Below are positions 1 to 10,599 of a stretch of DNA of 64,000 nucleotides, one piece after another. This DNA is from Haloquadratum walsbyi J07HQW2 (GTDB taxonomy: Archaea; Halobacteriota; Halobacteria; Halobacteriales; Haloferacaceae): positions 2,064,657 to 2,128,656 of the forward strand of contig NZ_KE356561.1 in the NCBI RefSeq assembly GCF_000415985.1. Reading direction: 5' to 3'. The notes beneath the pieces are model-generated. The model made no database searches, was not told the origin of the DNA, and saw only the letters and a list, made by a program, of their open reading frames with translations. Numbering within the stretch: the first letter of the stretch is position 1; every line of letters starts with the position of its first letter. Position numbers and translations under genes: made by a program.

Positions 1-68
1 TTCGTTGCCAGCTGTCTGATGGGTACGAATCCATCTATTGTATGAACTCGTGTCTCTCCAGTGACACA
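1..68 (-). other. Start of a second MCM intein, truncated by window edge
   Basis: After the 27-residue MCM segment ending GSSSAGL the frame continues with CVTGETRVHTIDGFVPIRQL, a typical intein block A (Cys then T-G-E/D-T with a following 'DG' turn), instead of the expected MCM helicase sequence. Only about 22 residues lie inside the window, so size and endonuclease content are unknown. Confidence 0.82.
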
Positions 69-1706
69 GAGTCCAGCTGAGCTGCTTCCTTTTCCTGATG
101 TGTACACCGACCGGGGAGCGATGTTTCGTATATATTGAAGCATCGCGGAGTTATGTGAGAGCATCCCATTCGTGAAATAAGCATGCGTGTCCGCGACTTC
201 AAGATCATACACCCATTCTGTGGTCGGTGTAAACGTCTCGATTGCAGTTATCCGGTCAGCCCTGAGATGATCGGTTGTATTCGTTGCTGCGGCTTCAGAG
301 TGAAGTGCTGATTCATTGGATTCGGTCTTACAGAGACCACCATCGGTACTGATATCACCAGCAATGGCGATTAACTCACCAACAGACAGTGAATCAGCGC
401 GTCGTGCGGCATACGTCCCGTTTTGTTCAATAAATAACGGATGTGATGGTGTAACTGTCACTGATCGTCCGCTTGCCGTCTCAACTCGATACATCGTATC
501 TGGAGATTGACGTTTCCACACGCGCGTCACATCTCGTTCGATGACTTCTCCAGTGTGAATCGCTGATGTGACGGTAAAATCTGCAGTATCCCAGACACCG
601 TCATCAACTGGCTTTGGATCATCTAGCGCTGATTCGACCAGCTCACGGATTCTAGTTGTTGTCCCATCCGTGAGAGTGATATTCGTCTCTCCAGCGACGC
701 ATTTTCCAGTTCCGGGGTCGCCAATCAGGAGCATGTGTAGATCCCCCCGGATACGGGATCCATCAGGAAGGTGTTTGGTTACACCAGAGAATAACTGAAG
801 AATCATCGATAGTTTCTCTTCTTCATATCCATAGATAGAGGGAGCAACAGAGTCGACCATCTGCTGATAGATATCTGAATTATTTGAGAGTTCAATAATC
901 TCAGCGATATCCTCATCACTGATATCCATATCGTCGAACTCTTCATCCTCAATTTCGACTGAACGACCGCTCATGTAGATATCAAAAATTGGGGTCTTTT
1001 CATTCCCATTTGTCTGCTGTTCAATATGAAGAACACCGCTCGTGATTACATGATCGCCTGCGGTGACTGCACCGGTTGCGTCATCCTCAAGATCGATATC
1101 AATGCTCTGTGGCGTTTCTCCGCCACGAAGCCCTTCTGGGCTTTCTTGGACGCGAACTTTCTGTGCGTCTATAAACTCTGATTGGTCGAAGTCGACATCG
1201 AATGGTCCCTGTCTTTCACAGCCTTGACATTCGTGAGGTTCTTGAAATCCACTATCAGATTGTGAAATATATGTCATCGTTCCACAGCGCTGACATTCAA
1301 ATGCCGCCTCAGTAATCTTTGGACGGACATCTGTTGCTTTCCGGACAATACCCTGTACTGCAATCAAATGTCCGATGTGATCATCATGAACCCTGATATT
1401 CCGGATATCAACTGTACTTGGGAGATTTCGCATCCGGACGTGTGCGCGTCCGAGTTTAATATCCGCTGGAAGATCATAGAGTCGGAGTGCTTCCTCAGCA
1501 TATTCTCGTATCTGATCCGGTTCCCGCCGGTAGTCCTCTGCAAGTTCAACATCAAACGCATACAGGTCGTGATAATCGATATATAACGAGCGTTTCTCGT
1601 GTGGAAACTGCTGTGCAAGAGTCCCAATATCGTCACGATAGTACTTCCGGTAGAACTGAATAAATCGATCGGTCAGGTCCTGTGGATCCTGTGGGGCCTG
1701 TGCCAT
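1..1706 (-). CDS. mcm: MCM replicative DNA helicase, intein-containing, 3' part outside window
   Basis: Replicative minichromosome maintenance helicase (AAA+), which unwinds DNA ahead of the fork. Read from ATG at 1706, the frame stays open to the window edge. The N-terminal domain has a zinc site (CQRC near residue 126, then CQGC about 20 residues on). The AAA+ core follows with the P-loop GDPGTGK ending at residue 335. There the reading frame enters an intein (150-701), returns to MCM sequence for 27 residues (starting SAMLQYIRNIAPRS), and enters a second intein at 68 (CVTGETRVHT). After protein splicing the exteins join as GDPGTGK-SAMLQ. The upstream neighbour 1809-2462 is on the same strand. 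Seen: motifs and frame. Known: the MCM fold and intein splicing rules. The 3' half, including arginine finger and C-terminal HTH, is not visible. Confidence 0.95.
   Translation of the reverse strand, partial: MAQAPQDPQDLTDRFIQFYRKYYRDDIGTLAQQFPHEKRSLYIDYHDLYAFDVELAEDYRREPDQIREYAEEALRLYDLPADIKLGRAHVRMRNLPSTVDIRNIRVHDDHIGHLIAVQGIVRKATDVRPKITEAAFECQRCGTMTYISQSDSGFQEPHECQGCERQGPFDVDFDQSEFIDAQKVRVQESPEGLRGGETPQSIDIDLEDDATGAVTAGDHVITSGVLHIEQQTNGNEKTPIFDIYMSGRSVEIEDEEFDDMDISDEDIAEIIELSNNSDIYQQMVDSVAPSIYGYEEEKLSMILQLFSGVTKHLPDGSRIRGDLHMLLIGDPGTGKCVAGETNITLTDGTTTRIRELVESALDDPKPVDDGVWDTADFTVTSAIHTGEVIERDVTRVWKRQSPDTMYRVETASGRSVTVTPSHPLFIEQNGTYAARRADSLSVGELIAIAGDISTDGGLCKTESNESALHSEAAATNTTDHLRADRITAIETFTPTTEWVYDLEVADTHAYFTNGMLSHNSAMLQYIRNIAPRSVYTSGKGSSSAGLCVTGETRVHTIDGFVPIRQLAT
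150..701 (-). other. Intein 1 of MCM, P-loop insertion, mini-intein
   Basis: In-frame 184-residue intein inserted directly after GDPGTGK in the MCM Walker A motif. It starts with Cys (CVAGETNITLTDG, splicing block A), has a block B region around VTVTPSHPLF, a block F region around VYDLEVADTHAYF, and ends with HN before the extein Ser. At 184 residues it has no room for a homing endonuclease domain, so it is a mini-intein that presumably splices but cannot home by itself. Confidence 0.92.
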
Positions 1707-1808
1707 CGCTTTAGTAATAAATATCTCATTGAGTAAGAATCTTCGCCACTACCAGACGGATATAGACAGGATCTGAAAACGCGCTCAGTGAATATCATAT
1801 ATCGATAC

Positions 1809-2462
1809 TCATAATGAAACGTCAGTCTCGAGATCATCAATCGCCGGCTCGAGCCCATCGCGTCGCGCATCAGTCGCCAATCGCTCTGACAGCGCATTAT
1901 CACTGAGAAGGTCAGCAAGGGAGGCGCGAAATCGATGGCTTACTTGTCTTGATTCAGCTTCCGCTTCAATAACGCGTTGAAGTCGATCAACCGTTGTGGG
2001 GGTGGTTTCGAGTGTTTCTGCGCACGCTGTCGTACTTTTTCCCTCGGCGAGCAGTGAACGTAATCGATCAAGATCAAACGGAGCTTCACGATCCGCATCA
2101 GTAACAAGATGTAATGACATTCGTGCTGCAAATACAGTATCAGCATCGATGTCTGAATCAGCAATTGATGCAGCGAGTTTTGCATCAGCCGCCTGTGACC
2201 ATTGGGTGTCACTCTGAGTCTCTGGATTCAACTCAGGATCGAAGAATCCGCGTGCGATTTGCGATAAGATCTCATCAGATACTGAAAGATCATCTGCGAA
2301 TTGATTACGAAGCTGGCTAATGATTGTCTGCAGACGGTCCTCGATAGTCGCATCATTATTATCAATGAGGGATCCACGGTCGTTATCCTGCTTGTCGGTC
2401 ACCGTTTCCGTACCGGTTGTCTCAAGAAAAATATCCCGGAGATCGGCTGTCTTCTCATCCAT
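1809..2462 (-). CDS. Conserved haloarchaeal acidic protein with HTH-like segment (cmi4-like?)
   Basis: About 217 residues if started at the internal ATG at 2462 (MDEKTADLRDIFLE); a longer start at 2507 adds 15 residues of non-conserved look. The 2462 ATG has GGAG upstream, and its N-terminus resembles a haloarchaeal family that I recall being annotated as conditioned medium-induced protein 4; that name is from memory and uncertain. Residues about 130-160 (LRSLLAEGKSTTACAETLETTPTTVDRL) look like a helix-turn-helix, so a regulatory or DNA-associated role is possible. It lies upstream of mcm on the same strand with about 100 bp between, which suggests co-orientation but not necessarily one transcript. 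Function unknown. Confidence 0.75.
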   Translation of the reverse strand: MDEKTADLRDIFLETTGTETVTDKQDNDRGSLIDNNDATIEDRLQTIISQLRNQFADDLSVSDEILSQIARGFFDPELNPETQSDTQWSQAADAKLAASIADSDIDADTVFAARMSLHLVTDADREAPFDLDRLRSLLAEGKSTTACAETLETTPTTVDRLQRVIEAEAESRQVSHRFRASLADLLSDNALSERLATDARRDGLEPAIDDLETDVSL

Positions 2463-2534
2463 TGGCTCCGGTCGAACTGTCTCGGGTAAAAATGTTGTCC
2501 CCAGCATTGTAAATCAAATATTTGATGCCGGTTT

Positions 2535-2885
2535 ATGAAACAGGATGACATATGTTCGGATCGAGATCTAGAATCTGGGTCTGAGTTTGAGTTTGAGTTT
2601 GTTGAACTCGTCGGAGAGGAAGTTATCGGTAATATTGTCAGAGCAACGCTATTGGCGGCGCTCACTGGTACATTCGTATATGTATCAATTCCAAATCCAC
2701 TTTCACCTGTGCCTGTCACTTTGCAGGTTCTTGATGTATTCTTTGCTGGGGTATTTTTGGGTCCACTCTGGGGTGGTATCTCAATGATATTGTATCTGCT
2801 ATCTGGTGCTGTTAGGGCACCGGTGTTTGCGGGCGGGAGTGCCGGAATTGATCCATTATTCGGCAATACAGCTGAATATCCGAAT
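2535..2885 (+). pseudogene. bioY: BioY biotin-transport S component, 3'-truncated
   Basis: Residues 30-110 match BioY, the membrane S component of the ECF biotin transporter: NPLSPVPVTLQVLDVFFAG, then FLGPLWGGISMILYLLSGA and GVRAP-like VFAGGSAGIDPLFG. BioY normally runs to about 190 residues with further membrane helices. Here similarity stops near 2875 and the frame ends at 2894 after unrelated residues (EYPNRC), exactly where a degenerate mobile-element segment begins. No bioM/bioN follow. The N-terminus has an acidic EFEFEF stretch from a triple GAGTTT repeat. Almost certainly non-functional. Confidence 0.85.
2583..2600 (+). repeat. GAGTTT x3 hexanucleotide repeat in bioY N-terminus
   Basis: Three perfect tandem GAGTTT units encode Glu-Phe-Glu-Phe-Glu-Phe in the N-terminal extension of the bioY remnant. 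It is one of several in-frame hexamer repeats in this window located in non-conserved protein ends. Confidence 0.85.
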
Positions 2886-3235
2886 AGATGCTAACATCGA
2901 GTTTATTAGTAACTGTGAATTTCCGCTATGTGTCAACTGCCTCGGGGTCAAGCCCCGACTCCGAGGCTTGTTGGTGGAGTTACAACGTCTTACCCAAACT
3001 GCTCAGTATTACTCTATCCCGATAATTGGGCGGTCACGCTTCATCGACCCCGACCCCGATTTTGAGGGCTGGGTGACTGCCAGCCCATAACTGGGAACGC
3101 TTGTGGCTCCCAGTCAGTATACTCACGCTGTGAAGTGATGGGAATACATATCATCCTGTGAGATGGCTGTCGGCTTCCTCCCTGAGGTCAAGCTCGGGGT
3201 ATCCGGCTTGAATTTACGATGAAAGAATCTCAAGC
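2886..3235. mobile_element. Degenerate IS200/IS605- or MITE-like segment truncating bioY
   Basis: This 350-bp stretch has no convincing gene. It is GC-richer than its surroundings and contains a compact hairpin at 2940-2966 (CCTCGG arm pairing CCGAGG, with GGGG/CCCC inside). A related GAGGTCAAGCTCGGGG-type sequence lies at about 3182-3200, near its other end. A nearly identical copy of the first hairpin arm occurs inside the TnpB remnant at 45874-45895. The left boundary coincides with loss of BioY similarity. I infer a non-autonomous or decayed transposon; the family is not certain and target-site duplications were not identified. Confidence 0.55.
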
Positions 3236-3261
3236 GGTTATTTGATGAGCAAAAAGATCAG

Positions 3262-3645
<384 letters not shown>

Positions 3646-3730
3646 TCATGAATAATATCGCGTTTATTATCCTCGATAATTAGTAAATGACACAGGGTAG
3701 TGTTTTCGTCTTGTTTACATCATACTGACA

Positions 3731-4468
3731 CTATTCTGCTTCGAGTTCAACTTCGCCTTCCGTACTCATCTCAGAGTAGTAGTCGGACTGCACTGTCCGA
3801 ATATATGCGGTGAAGTTCTCAAATAGTTGTTTCACTTTACAAGCCGCTGCGTAGTTTTCGGTGGTGATTCCATCAAGAACGGACTCAATCTGATCCGTCG
3901 AGAGATCTTTGTTTGTCGTAATTGAGCGTGCTGTCTCGCGGTCATACTCCGGATGAAACTGAACGCCCCATGCGTTCTCACGACGAAACGCATGAATACC
4001 GTAATCATTCTCAGCGAGTGTGGTTGCATCTGAGGGCAGCTCAGTGACTCTATCTGAGTGGCTTGTAAAGACGGTGAATGTGTTTGGAATATCCTCAAAC
4101 AACGCATCTGATTGTGTCTGTGTAACCTTACGATATCCGAGTTCATATTCATCCATTGATTCAACATGCCCACCAAGCGCTACAGCAAGAACCTGATGTC
4201 CATAACAAACACCAAGAATTGGTATATCGCGGTCATCGGCAGCAGCAGTGTAGCGAATTAGTGGTTGAATCCAATCGCGGTCCCAATAAACTGATGAACG
4301 CGAACCGGTGATGACGATTCCATCGAAATCGAATTCTGTTGGGCGTTCGTTTTCTGTGACATTATATTCAACAAGGGTAGCATCAAGTTCACGTCGAAAG
4401 TTACGGCGTGTTTCTTCGTCATTGTGTGATGCGTTTAACAACGCAACTCGAGGGCGGTCGTTCCCCAT
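3731..4468 (-). CDS. Class I glutamine amidotransferase (GMP-synthase-like)
   Basis: About 245 residues. The class I GATase triad is visible: nucleophile Cys in GVCYGHQ (near residue 88) and His-Glu in FHPEYD (near residue 170), with the oxyanion-region GSRSSVY upstream. No synthetase domain is fused, so the acceptor is unknown; family members of this size are annotated only as GMP synthase-like or involved in gamma-glutamyl chemistry. Three ATGs are in frame (4483, 4474, 4468). A TATA-like ACTTTTAGA lies about 20 bases upstream of the first, fitting a leaderless start at 4474 or 4468. The C-terminal 25 residues are acidic and non-conserved. Confidence 0.85.
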   Translation of the reverse strand: MGNDRPRVALLNASHNDEETRRNFRRELDATLVEYNVTENERPTEFDFDGIVITGSRSSVYWDRDWIQPLIRYTAAADDRDIPILGVCYGHQVLAVALGGHVESMDEYELGYRKVTQTQSDALFEDIPNTFTVFTSHSDRVTELPSDATTLAENDYGIHAFRRENAWGVQFHPEYDRETARSITTNKDLSTDQIESVLDGITTENYAAACKVKQLFENFTAYIRTVQSDYYSEMSTEGEVELEAE

Positions 4469-4675
4469 GGCCATCGCTACCATACAATATATGCGTCTAA
4501 AAGTCTCTTATGCAATAGAGTAACATACTGTTTGAGTTATCCATATAATTGAAATCGGAATCGGTATCTACGGTAGTGTGTTGAAATCTATATAATCTTG
4601 TAGTGGCTATGGAGTTGGTATCTAACTTATGGATCTTTGTATCAGTATTGGATATTATTCGGTTATGATTGGTGA

Positions 4676-5479
4676 TCAGTGATCAGTTAAAAATCCAATA
4701 AGAGTATCATTGACAACTCTCGATGCCTCAGCATGGACAAGGTGACCGGCATCCTCGATTGGTGCCCATTCACCCCGTGGCAGTTCCATTGCAAGTTGCT
4801 TTGCCGCCGTAGGTGGCCAGACGGTATCAGCCATGCCATGGATAACGAGCGTCGGGACAGTGATTTCATACAGACAGTCAGTAAGATCGAACTCATGGAT
4901 AGCAGCAACTTGAGACTCCCATGCTGGTCGAGATGCATCCTCATCAACACGCCATTCAACAATTCGATCAATGACATCCGGATGTCGGTGAGAGAATGAT
5001 GATGAGACCGCTGCTTCAACCGATTCGGTGAGTGATTCTCGATCCGTTGGTGGAGCCCACAGTGTTTCAAGATCGGCATCTGCGTTTTGCTTGCGCATTG
5101 TCGCAGCAGGTGCCGTTCCAATCACAGTCAGCGATGTGACGCGTGCATGCTGTCGCGCAATCGCGAGTCCGATCATCCCACCAAGACCTGCGCCGACAAG
5201 ATGCACTGAGGTAACCTCAGCATCAGCAAGAACAATCATCAAATCATCAATGAATGTAGAAACGCTGTATGGTCCCGCTGGCGAATCCGACCGTCCAGTC
5301 CCGCGAAGTTCTGGGACAATTGCTGTATACTCTCCAGCCACGGCAGGATACTGCCATCCCCATTGCCAAGCACCATATCCAAGATCACCAATAAAAACAG
5401 TTGTCCCCTCAGTATCAGCATTATCATCACCATCTATCTCATAATACAATTGAACGCCGTCATTCGAGGCATAAGCCAT
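4676..5479 (-). CDS. Alpha/beta-hydrolase fold protein lacking nucleophile Ser
   Basis: A 267-residue alpha/beta-hydrolase. The acid (Asp in HGMADTVWPP, about residue 217) and the histidine (DAGHLVHAEA, about residue 245) of the catalytic triad are present. The nucleophile elbow reads LVGAGLGGMIG (about residues 95-105), where active members have G-x-S-x-G. The second Gly of GAG stands where Ser is expected. The protein may therefore be a non-hydrolytic binder, or use different chemistry. It lies 190 bp from alaS on the same strand. Fold assignment is firm; function is unknown. Confidence 0.85.
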   Translation of the reverse strand: MAYASNDGVQLYYEIDGDDNADTEGTTVFIGDLGYGAWQWGWQYPAVAGEYTAIVPELRGTGRSDSPAGPYSVSTFIDDLMIVLADAEVTSVHLVGAGLGGMIGLAIARQHARVTSLTVIGTAPAATMRKQNADADLETLWAPPTDRESLTESVEAAVSSSFSHRHPDVIDRIVEWRVDEDASRPAWESQVAAIHEFDLTDCLYEITVPTLVIHGMADTVWPPTAAKQLAMELPRGEWAPIEDAGHLVHAEASRVVNDTLIGFLTDH

Positions 5480-5669
5480 GTACTGTATTAGTATTATTTC
5501 TGGGAGTGTCTATCTGTCTGTGATACCGTCTGGTCAATCAGATTTGCATGGTATGACATGTTCACCAATGATGCATACTGTGTTTACTCACACAAAGAGA
5601 ACGGAGACTACATGCCACAAAAACATAACTAACCTGCTTGTCTCCGGAAGGTTCGGACAATTATTCGAG

Positions 5670-8441
5670 TTACGTCTCATGCACGTCGCGTAATACTGAT
5701 GTAGCATCGTTTAAGACGACCTCAAGTGACGCCGCATCTGGTCCGCCACCTTGTGCGAAATCTGGTGGCCCACCACCACCACCGCCAACCTTACGCGCTA
5801 ACTGTCCGACAACGTCACCCGCATTGATCGCGACATCCTCTGGAACACCAACAACAAACTGTGCACTGCCGTCAGTATCTGACCCAAGGACAGCAACAGC
5901 ATCCTCATCAACGATAGCATTGGCTGTCTTTCGGAGTTCATCCGCATCACCATTTACAGTTTTGATGACCGCATCGATACCATCGATAGTGACAGAGTCT
6001 GCTGTGACCCCCTTAGCGCGAGCCTCAGCGAGCTCAGATTTGAGTTCATCAATGGTTTTGCCACGCTGTTTCCATTCACTGAAGAACCGATCTGCTGTTT
6101 CAGGAACGTCCTCTGGAGTCACATCGAAGATTTCTGCGGTATCAAAGAGTGTGTCCTCGGTCGTTTGTACAGCATCAATTGCTGCATCTCCAGCGGCAAA
6201 TACAATTCGTTCAACGCCATCTTGAACTGGCTCTGTCGTAAGGAGTTTAATTGTGCCAATATCACCGGTGCGTGTAACATGTGTCCCACCACATGCTTGG
6301 ACATCATCACCGACTGTGATCGTCCGAATATTCTGTCCCGGCGGAATGCCGCCCTGATATAGGTCAAATCCATGTTCGCTTTCAGCCTCATGTCGGTCTG
6401 GCCAGTGTTGTCTGACCGAGATATTCTGTCGAATCAGTTCATTCGCGACCGATTCAATTGCTTTGGCTTCCGTCCGATCGATTCGCTCATAGTGCGTCAC
6501 GTCAAATCGTGCACTGTCAATCCTTTTTTGTGCGCCCGCTTGTCGAACATGATCACCAAGCACCTCTCGAGCTGCATACCCGATAATGTGTGTCGCCGTA
6601 TGATGTTGCATGAGACGACGTCGTCGTTTAATCGCAAGTTGCCCACGAATAAAATCGCCTTTTCCAGGATTTTCATCTGCCCGGTGCAGGATAACGCCAT
6701 CTCGTGATTGAACATCTGTGATTTCAATTGTCTTTTTCTCAGTCGTCAACGTTCCATGATCTGCTGGTTGACCGCCACCCTCTGGATAGAACATCGTCTG
6801 ATCAAGAATAATGTCATACCCGGTGTCTTGCTCAAAGACATCAAGCACAACAGCCTCAAATTCGGTTCCTGTCTGGTCGTCATAGTAAAGACGCTCAGTT
6901 TCTGGAAAGTCCGCAAGTCGGTCACGACGTTTGTTAGTTGTTTCTGCGATATCCTCACCCGTATGACGGTCAGCAACGAGTGAGTAGAAATCATCAGGAA
7001 CCTCAACAGTTGCCCCACGGTCACTCGCAATTTCTGTGACCATGTCTGGTTGGATCCCGTGTGAGTCATATAGCTCAATAAGTTCATCTACTGGAATTGA
7101 TGAATCACGGTCAGCATACTCATCTGCGAGCGTCTCGACTCGCCTGCGCCCTCTGTTGAGCGTCTCACGATACTTTCGGTCTTCAGTGCGAACGATATCG
7201 CGTATTGTATCCCGGTTTTCATATCCAAGTCGCTCGGCCTGCATGTCAACGAGTTCATCGAGTGGAGCATCGATCCCGATATCATCAATCAATCGCTTGG
7301 TTCGTCGAAGCACCATCCGTGCAAGATATCCTGTTCCGACATTTGACGGGACAATTTCATCGCCAAACATGTATGCAAGCGTTCGGGAGTGATCAGCAAT
7401 CGCATAAATAGACTCAAGCGGTTCAAGTAAGTTAGTGAGAACCGATGGATCTACATCAAGTTCATCAGCCACATCCGCTCGAGCGGATGCAAGATTGTCG
7501 ATTTCATCAATATCAAGATACCCAGATAACATTGCTGCCCGCTGGATAAGTTCTTTTTCAGCTGTTGTGTGCGTCACACCAGCATCATTTTTTAGAAATT
7601 CAATAGTATCAGGATATACTGCCTCATAGACAGTTGGCGTTCCCTGTGACACCCAGGTCCATCGCTCAAGTCCATACCCAGTATCGACAACGTATGTATC
7701 CATCGGGGAGTATCGATTTCCATCTTTCATTTCATACTCGCCCGAGTCATCCTGTTCCATCGACATGAATACAAGTGTCGCAAGTTCAGCACCACGATAT
7801 AACACTTCAAATGCAGGACCGGCGTTCCCGCCACCGACCCATGGATCTTCAATATATGTGATTTCGGTTAAGTCTGCACCCATGTGCTCAAAGAAGGCAT
7901 CACACAGACGAACAGTCTCATCTTTCCAGTACACTTCATCATTATATGCATATTCATCACTCGCATCCTCGCGGGTGTTAAACGCGTGATGTGCCATCAT
8001 CTCAAAAGCCATCGTGTGACGACCAGTTTTACCGACATTATCGATATCTTGCATTCGAATGCATGGTTGACTGATACAAAGTGGATTTGCCGGCGGTGGC
8101 GTCTGTCCGCTTGTTACAAGCGGTTGAAAATCATAGATAGACGCCTGTGTAAGCAAGACATCATCACGCCATCGGTTTGCAGCGACAGGGTATGGTTCGA
8201 TACGGTCGTGCTCACGTGATCCAAAGAATGAAAGGAATTTTTCACGCATCTCCGACAGCGAGTATTCTTCGTCAAAGCCAGGATTATCAATAAAGGAATA
8301 ATCATCTGCCGGCGGTTCACCACAAGTCTCGCGGTCGGGATCACGGGTCCAAAAATGCACATCTGTCACCGGACACTGCTTCCGATGGAACCCTTCAGTC
8401 TCGAAATATTCGAGACGATACTCCGATTCGAGTTCACTCAT
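5670..8441 (-). CDS. alaS: Alanyl-tRNA synthetase, archaeal type
   Basis: A 923-residue enzyme that charges tRNA-Ala. The N-terminus ([18 protein letters not shown]) starts the class II aminoacylation domain. The editing domain carries the zinc/editing residues HTATH (about residue 610) and CGGTH (about residue 718). The C-terminal portion has a coiled-coil and an oligoglycine stretch ([15 protein letters not shown], about residue 893) typical of the C-Ala domain. The N-terminal 60-residue archaeal extension before the catalytic domain is present. Length and domain order match archaeal AlaRS; no break seen. Confidence 0.97.
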   Translation of the reverse strand: MSELESEYRLEYFETEGFHRKQCPVTDVHFWTRDPDRETCGEPPADDYSFIDNPGFDEEYSLSEMREKFLSFFGSREHDRIEPYPVAANRWRDDVLLTQASIYDFQPLVTSGQTPPPANPLCISQPCIRMQDIDNVGKTGRHTMAFEMMAHHAFNTREDASDEYAYNDEVYWKDETVRLCDAFFEHMGADLTEITYIEDPWVGGGNAGPAFEVLYRGAELATLVFMSMEQDDSGEYEMKDGNRYSPMDTYVVDTGYGLERWTWVSQGTPTVYEAVYPDTIEFLKNDAGVTHTTAEKELIQRAAMLSGYLDIDEIDNLASARADVADELDVDPSVLTNLLEPLESIYAIADHSRTLAYMFGDEIVPSNVGTGYLARMVLRRTKRLIDDIGIDAPLDELVDMQAERLGYENRDTIRDIVRTEDRKYRETLNRGRRRVETLADEYADRDSSIPVDELIELYDSHGIQPDMVTEIASDRGATVEVPDDFYSLVADRHTGEDIAETTNKRRDRLADFPETERLYYDDQTGTEFEAVVLDVFEQDTGYDIILDQTMFYPEGGGQPADHGTLTTEKKTIEITDVQSRDGVILHRADENPGKGDFIRGQLAIKRRRRLMQHHTATHIIGYAAREVLGDHVRQAGAQKRIDSARFDVTHYERIDRTEAKAIESVANELIRQNISVRQHWPDRHEAESEHGFDLYQGGIPPGQNIRTITVGDDVQACGGTHVTRTGDIGTIKLLTTEPVQDGVERIVFAAGDAAIDAVQTTEDTLFDTAEIFDVTPEDVPETADRFFSEWKQRGKTIDELKSELAEARAKGVTADSVTIDGIDAVIKTVNGDADELRKTANAIVDEDAVAVLGSDTDGSAQFVVGVPEDVAINAGDVVGQLARKVGGGGGGPPDFAQGGGPDAASLEVVLNDATSVLRDVHET

Positions 8442-8673
8442 TATCGATGAATGCCCTGCGATTAGATAAAATAGTTCGGATACGGAAAGTATGGTTCAAG
8501 ATGTATGACCACAGAGATGATTGAATTATTTACAATCGATGTATCAGAAATTACGATTGCAGAATGATTAATCACGGATCGCTGATCTGGCTATAGTTCA
8601 AACGATAACTCCGCACCGTTCGAGTTCGCTTGGTAATCATCCAAATCGATGTTTGCCAATGAGTGGCTCTCAG

Positions 8674-10599
8674 TTACTCAGTGTCAGCAAGTGAGGCGAG
8701 GAGTGCTTCGAGTTGGACTTGTTCGTTTGAACCAACAGTGATTCGATAATCCGCTTCGCCGACGCGTTCGAGTAATCGGACAGTTGTCTGCTCATCAAGA
8801 TCAAGATTCCACGCTGTTCGATGAAGCTGGTCGATGATATCGCCACCAGCCATACCGGTATCGACCAGAAGGGTCTGTAGCTGTGAACGGGCTGTTGCAA
8901 AGTCACCCTCAATCGCTGCAGTGACCATTGTTTCAATATCCTCTGGACGCGCAGTCGACGTTATCGTATACACCGTTTCCTCATCAACAGTCTCACCGGT
9001 TGTAGCCGCTGCCTGTAAGGAATTAATTGCTCGTCGCATATCGCCGCCAGCAGCATATACGAGCGCATCCAATCCATCTGTCGTCAGCTCGATATTCTCA
9101 GCTGCTGCAACATCGTTGATCTGCCCACGAACAGCTGCCTCTGAAAGTGGAGAAAATCGGAACACAGCACATCGTGATTGAATTGGATCAATAATTTTTG
9201 AAGAATAATTACATGAAAGAATAAATCGGGTGTTATCAGCAAACTGTTCCATTGTCCGGCGGAGTGCTGATTGCGCGTCATCGGTGAGTGAATCTGCCTC
9301 ATCAAGAAAGATGATCCGATGATCATAACCACCGAAGGATGACCGTGCGAAGTTTTTGATTCGATCACGGACAACGTCAATTCCTCGCTCATCAGACGCA
9401 TTCAGTTCAAGAAGGTTATTCCGCCAATCGTCACCATAGACAGCGTGTGCGATTGCCGTTGCAGCAGTCGTATTATGCATCACTGTCGGAATATGTCCTC
9501 CAACATAGTTTCGAACGCCGGGAACGGTGAGGTCATAGACACGTTGCTCAGTATCAACCGATTCACTGACCGTGACAGTATCAGCATGTAGCGGTGAGTA
9601 CTGTGTTGATGGGTGTGTAGTTCCCCCGTCAGTGTATGTGAGATACTCTTGTGTTTGTATATCGCCATACGCGAGATGCGATTGATCCCGAGTTGTTACT
9701 GATGCTGCCCGCTCGGTCGTGACCGCATCCCAGTCAGTTTCGAGCATCTCATCAAGACGTGCTGTCTCAGATGCGTTGATACTGACAGAGTGAACCTGCT
9801 TTTGAGAATCCAGTATGGTAGAGGTATGACGACTTGCGATTCCGACTGTCGCAAGAAGATACGACACGGTCGATATAGCGGGCGTGTGGGTACCTACGAG
9901 TTTGAATCGCAGGCTTCCATCCAACTCTCGTTCACCATACTCCGCAATCAGTGTTTCAAGAGTCGTGGTTCGAACAGCGATATCACACATAAGACTGTCA
10001 TGATAGCCAGATTCGTCCTCAATATGCGGACTTGCTAATGTGTTATCAGAAGGACTAGCTGATGTTGGTAGTTCAGCTGGGAGTGGAAGATTTCTTGCTC
10101 GGAGGATTTCCATACCGGCTGTGATGTCAGCGGCTGGGACCCATCTCTGGCTGTTATCCTCAGGAATGCGAGTAAGCAGTTTATGCTCTGGAGTGACCGT
10201 CAGTGCTGCACCATCATCTGTTTCAATCCGCTGTAGCTCATTAGCATGCTTTCCGAATACGTGTGATGGATATCGATATTCAAAGCAACCATCATCAGTC
10301 AATGAACATACTTTAAGATCTTGTGGCGCTGGTGCAAAACCATCAACATCACCAACGATTTCCTCAATTTTTCTAAGCCCCTTATTGGTGAGTACTGGTG
10401 TTGAACCAGTGACGCATTTACCAACACCTGCTGGACCTGCAAAGAGAAGATGCGGGAGGTCATCGCGATCAATATATGATTGAAGACGATCAACAATATC
10501 TTGTTGTCCGTAGATATTTTCAAGCGTCGCTGGCCGGTACTTTTCGATCCAAATCTCACGACCAGTTGGGGCGGCATCGGATGCGTCAGCCTCACTCAT
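8674..10599 (-). CDS. rfcS: Replication factor C small subunit, intein-containing
   Basis: Clamp-loader small subunit that, with RfcL, loads PCNA. The 641-residue precursor splits into an N-extein of 61 residues ([13 protein letters not shown], ending GPAGVGK), a 315-residue intein, and a C-extein of 265 residues starting [16 protein letters not shown]. The spliced 326-residue product has the normal RfcS length. Walker B is [10 protein letters not shown], and the SRC motif appears in [10 protein letters not shown]. The insertion falls inside the P-loop, so ATPase activity depends on splicing. The gene is monocistronic here; downstream is alaS on the same strand after about 230 bp. Confidence 0.97.
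   Translation of the reverse strand: MSEADASDAAPTGREIWIEKYRPATLENIYGQQDIVDRLQSYIDRDDLPHLLFAGPAGVGKCVTGSTPVLTNKGLRKIEEIVGDVDGFAPAPQDLKVCSLTDDGCFEYRYPSHVFGKHANELQRIETDDGAALTVTPEHKLLTRIPEDNSQRWVPAADITAGMEILRARNLPLPAELPTSASPSDNTLASPHIEDESGYHDSLMCDIAVRTTTLETLIAEYGERELDGSLRFKLVGTHTPAISTVSYLLATVGIASRHTSTILDSQKQVHSVSINASETARLDEMLETDWDAVTTERAASVTTRDQSHLAYGDIQTQEYLTYTDGGTTHPSTQYSPLHADTVTVSESVDTEQRVYDLTVPGVRNYVGGHIPTVMHNTTAATAIAHAVYGDDWRNNLLELNASDERGIDVVRDRIKNFARSSFGGYDHRIIFLDEADSLTDDAQSALRRTMEQFADNTRFILSCNYSSKIIDPIQSRCAVFRFSPLSEAAVRGQINDVAAAENIELTTDGLDALVYAAGGDMRRAINSLQAAATTGETVDEETVYTITSTARPEDIETMVTAAIEGDFATARSQLQTLLVDTGMAGGDIIDQLHRTAWNLDLDEQTTVRLLERVGEADYRITVGSNEQVQLEALLASLADTE
9472..10416 (-). other. 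Intein in RfcS P-loop with degenerate endonuclease region
   Basis: The 315-residue insert starts with Cys ([14 protein letters not shown]) and ends HIPTVMHN before the extein Thr. Block B is visible as [10 protein letters not shown] and block F as [15 protein letters not shown]. The middle (about 150 residues) contains [13 protein letters not shown] and later SVSINAS, similar to the second half of LAGLIDADG endonucleases, but two intact LAGLIDADG helices are not visible. I infer a degraded homing endonuclease. Confidence 0.9.

Noticed and set aside
5638-6225. 195-residue open frame antisense to alaS
   Set aside because: Low-complexity Ser/Pro/Thr-rich shadow of the AlaRS C-terminal codons; no start context or family.
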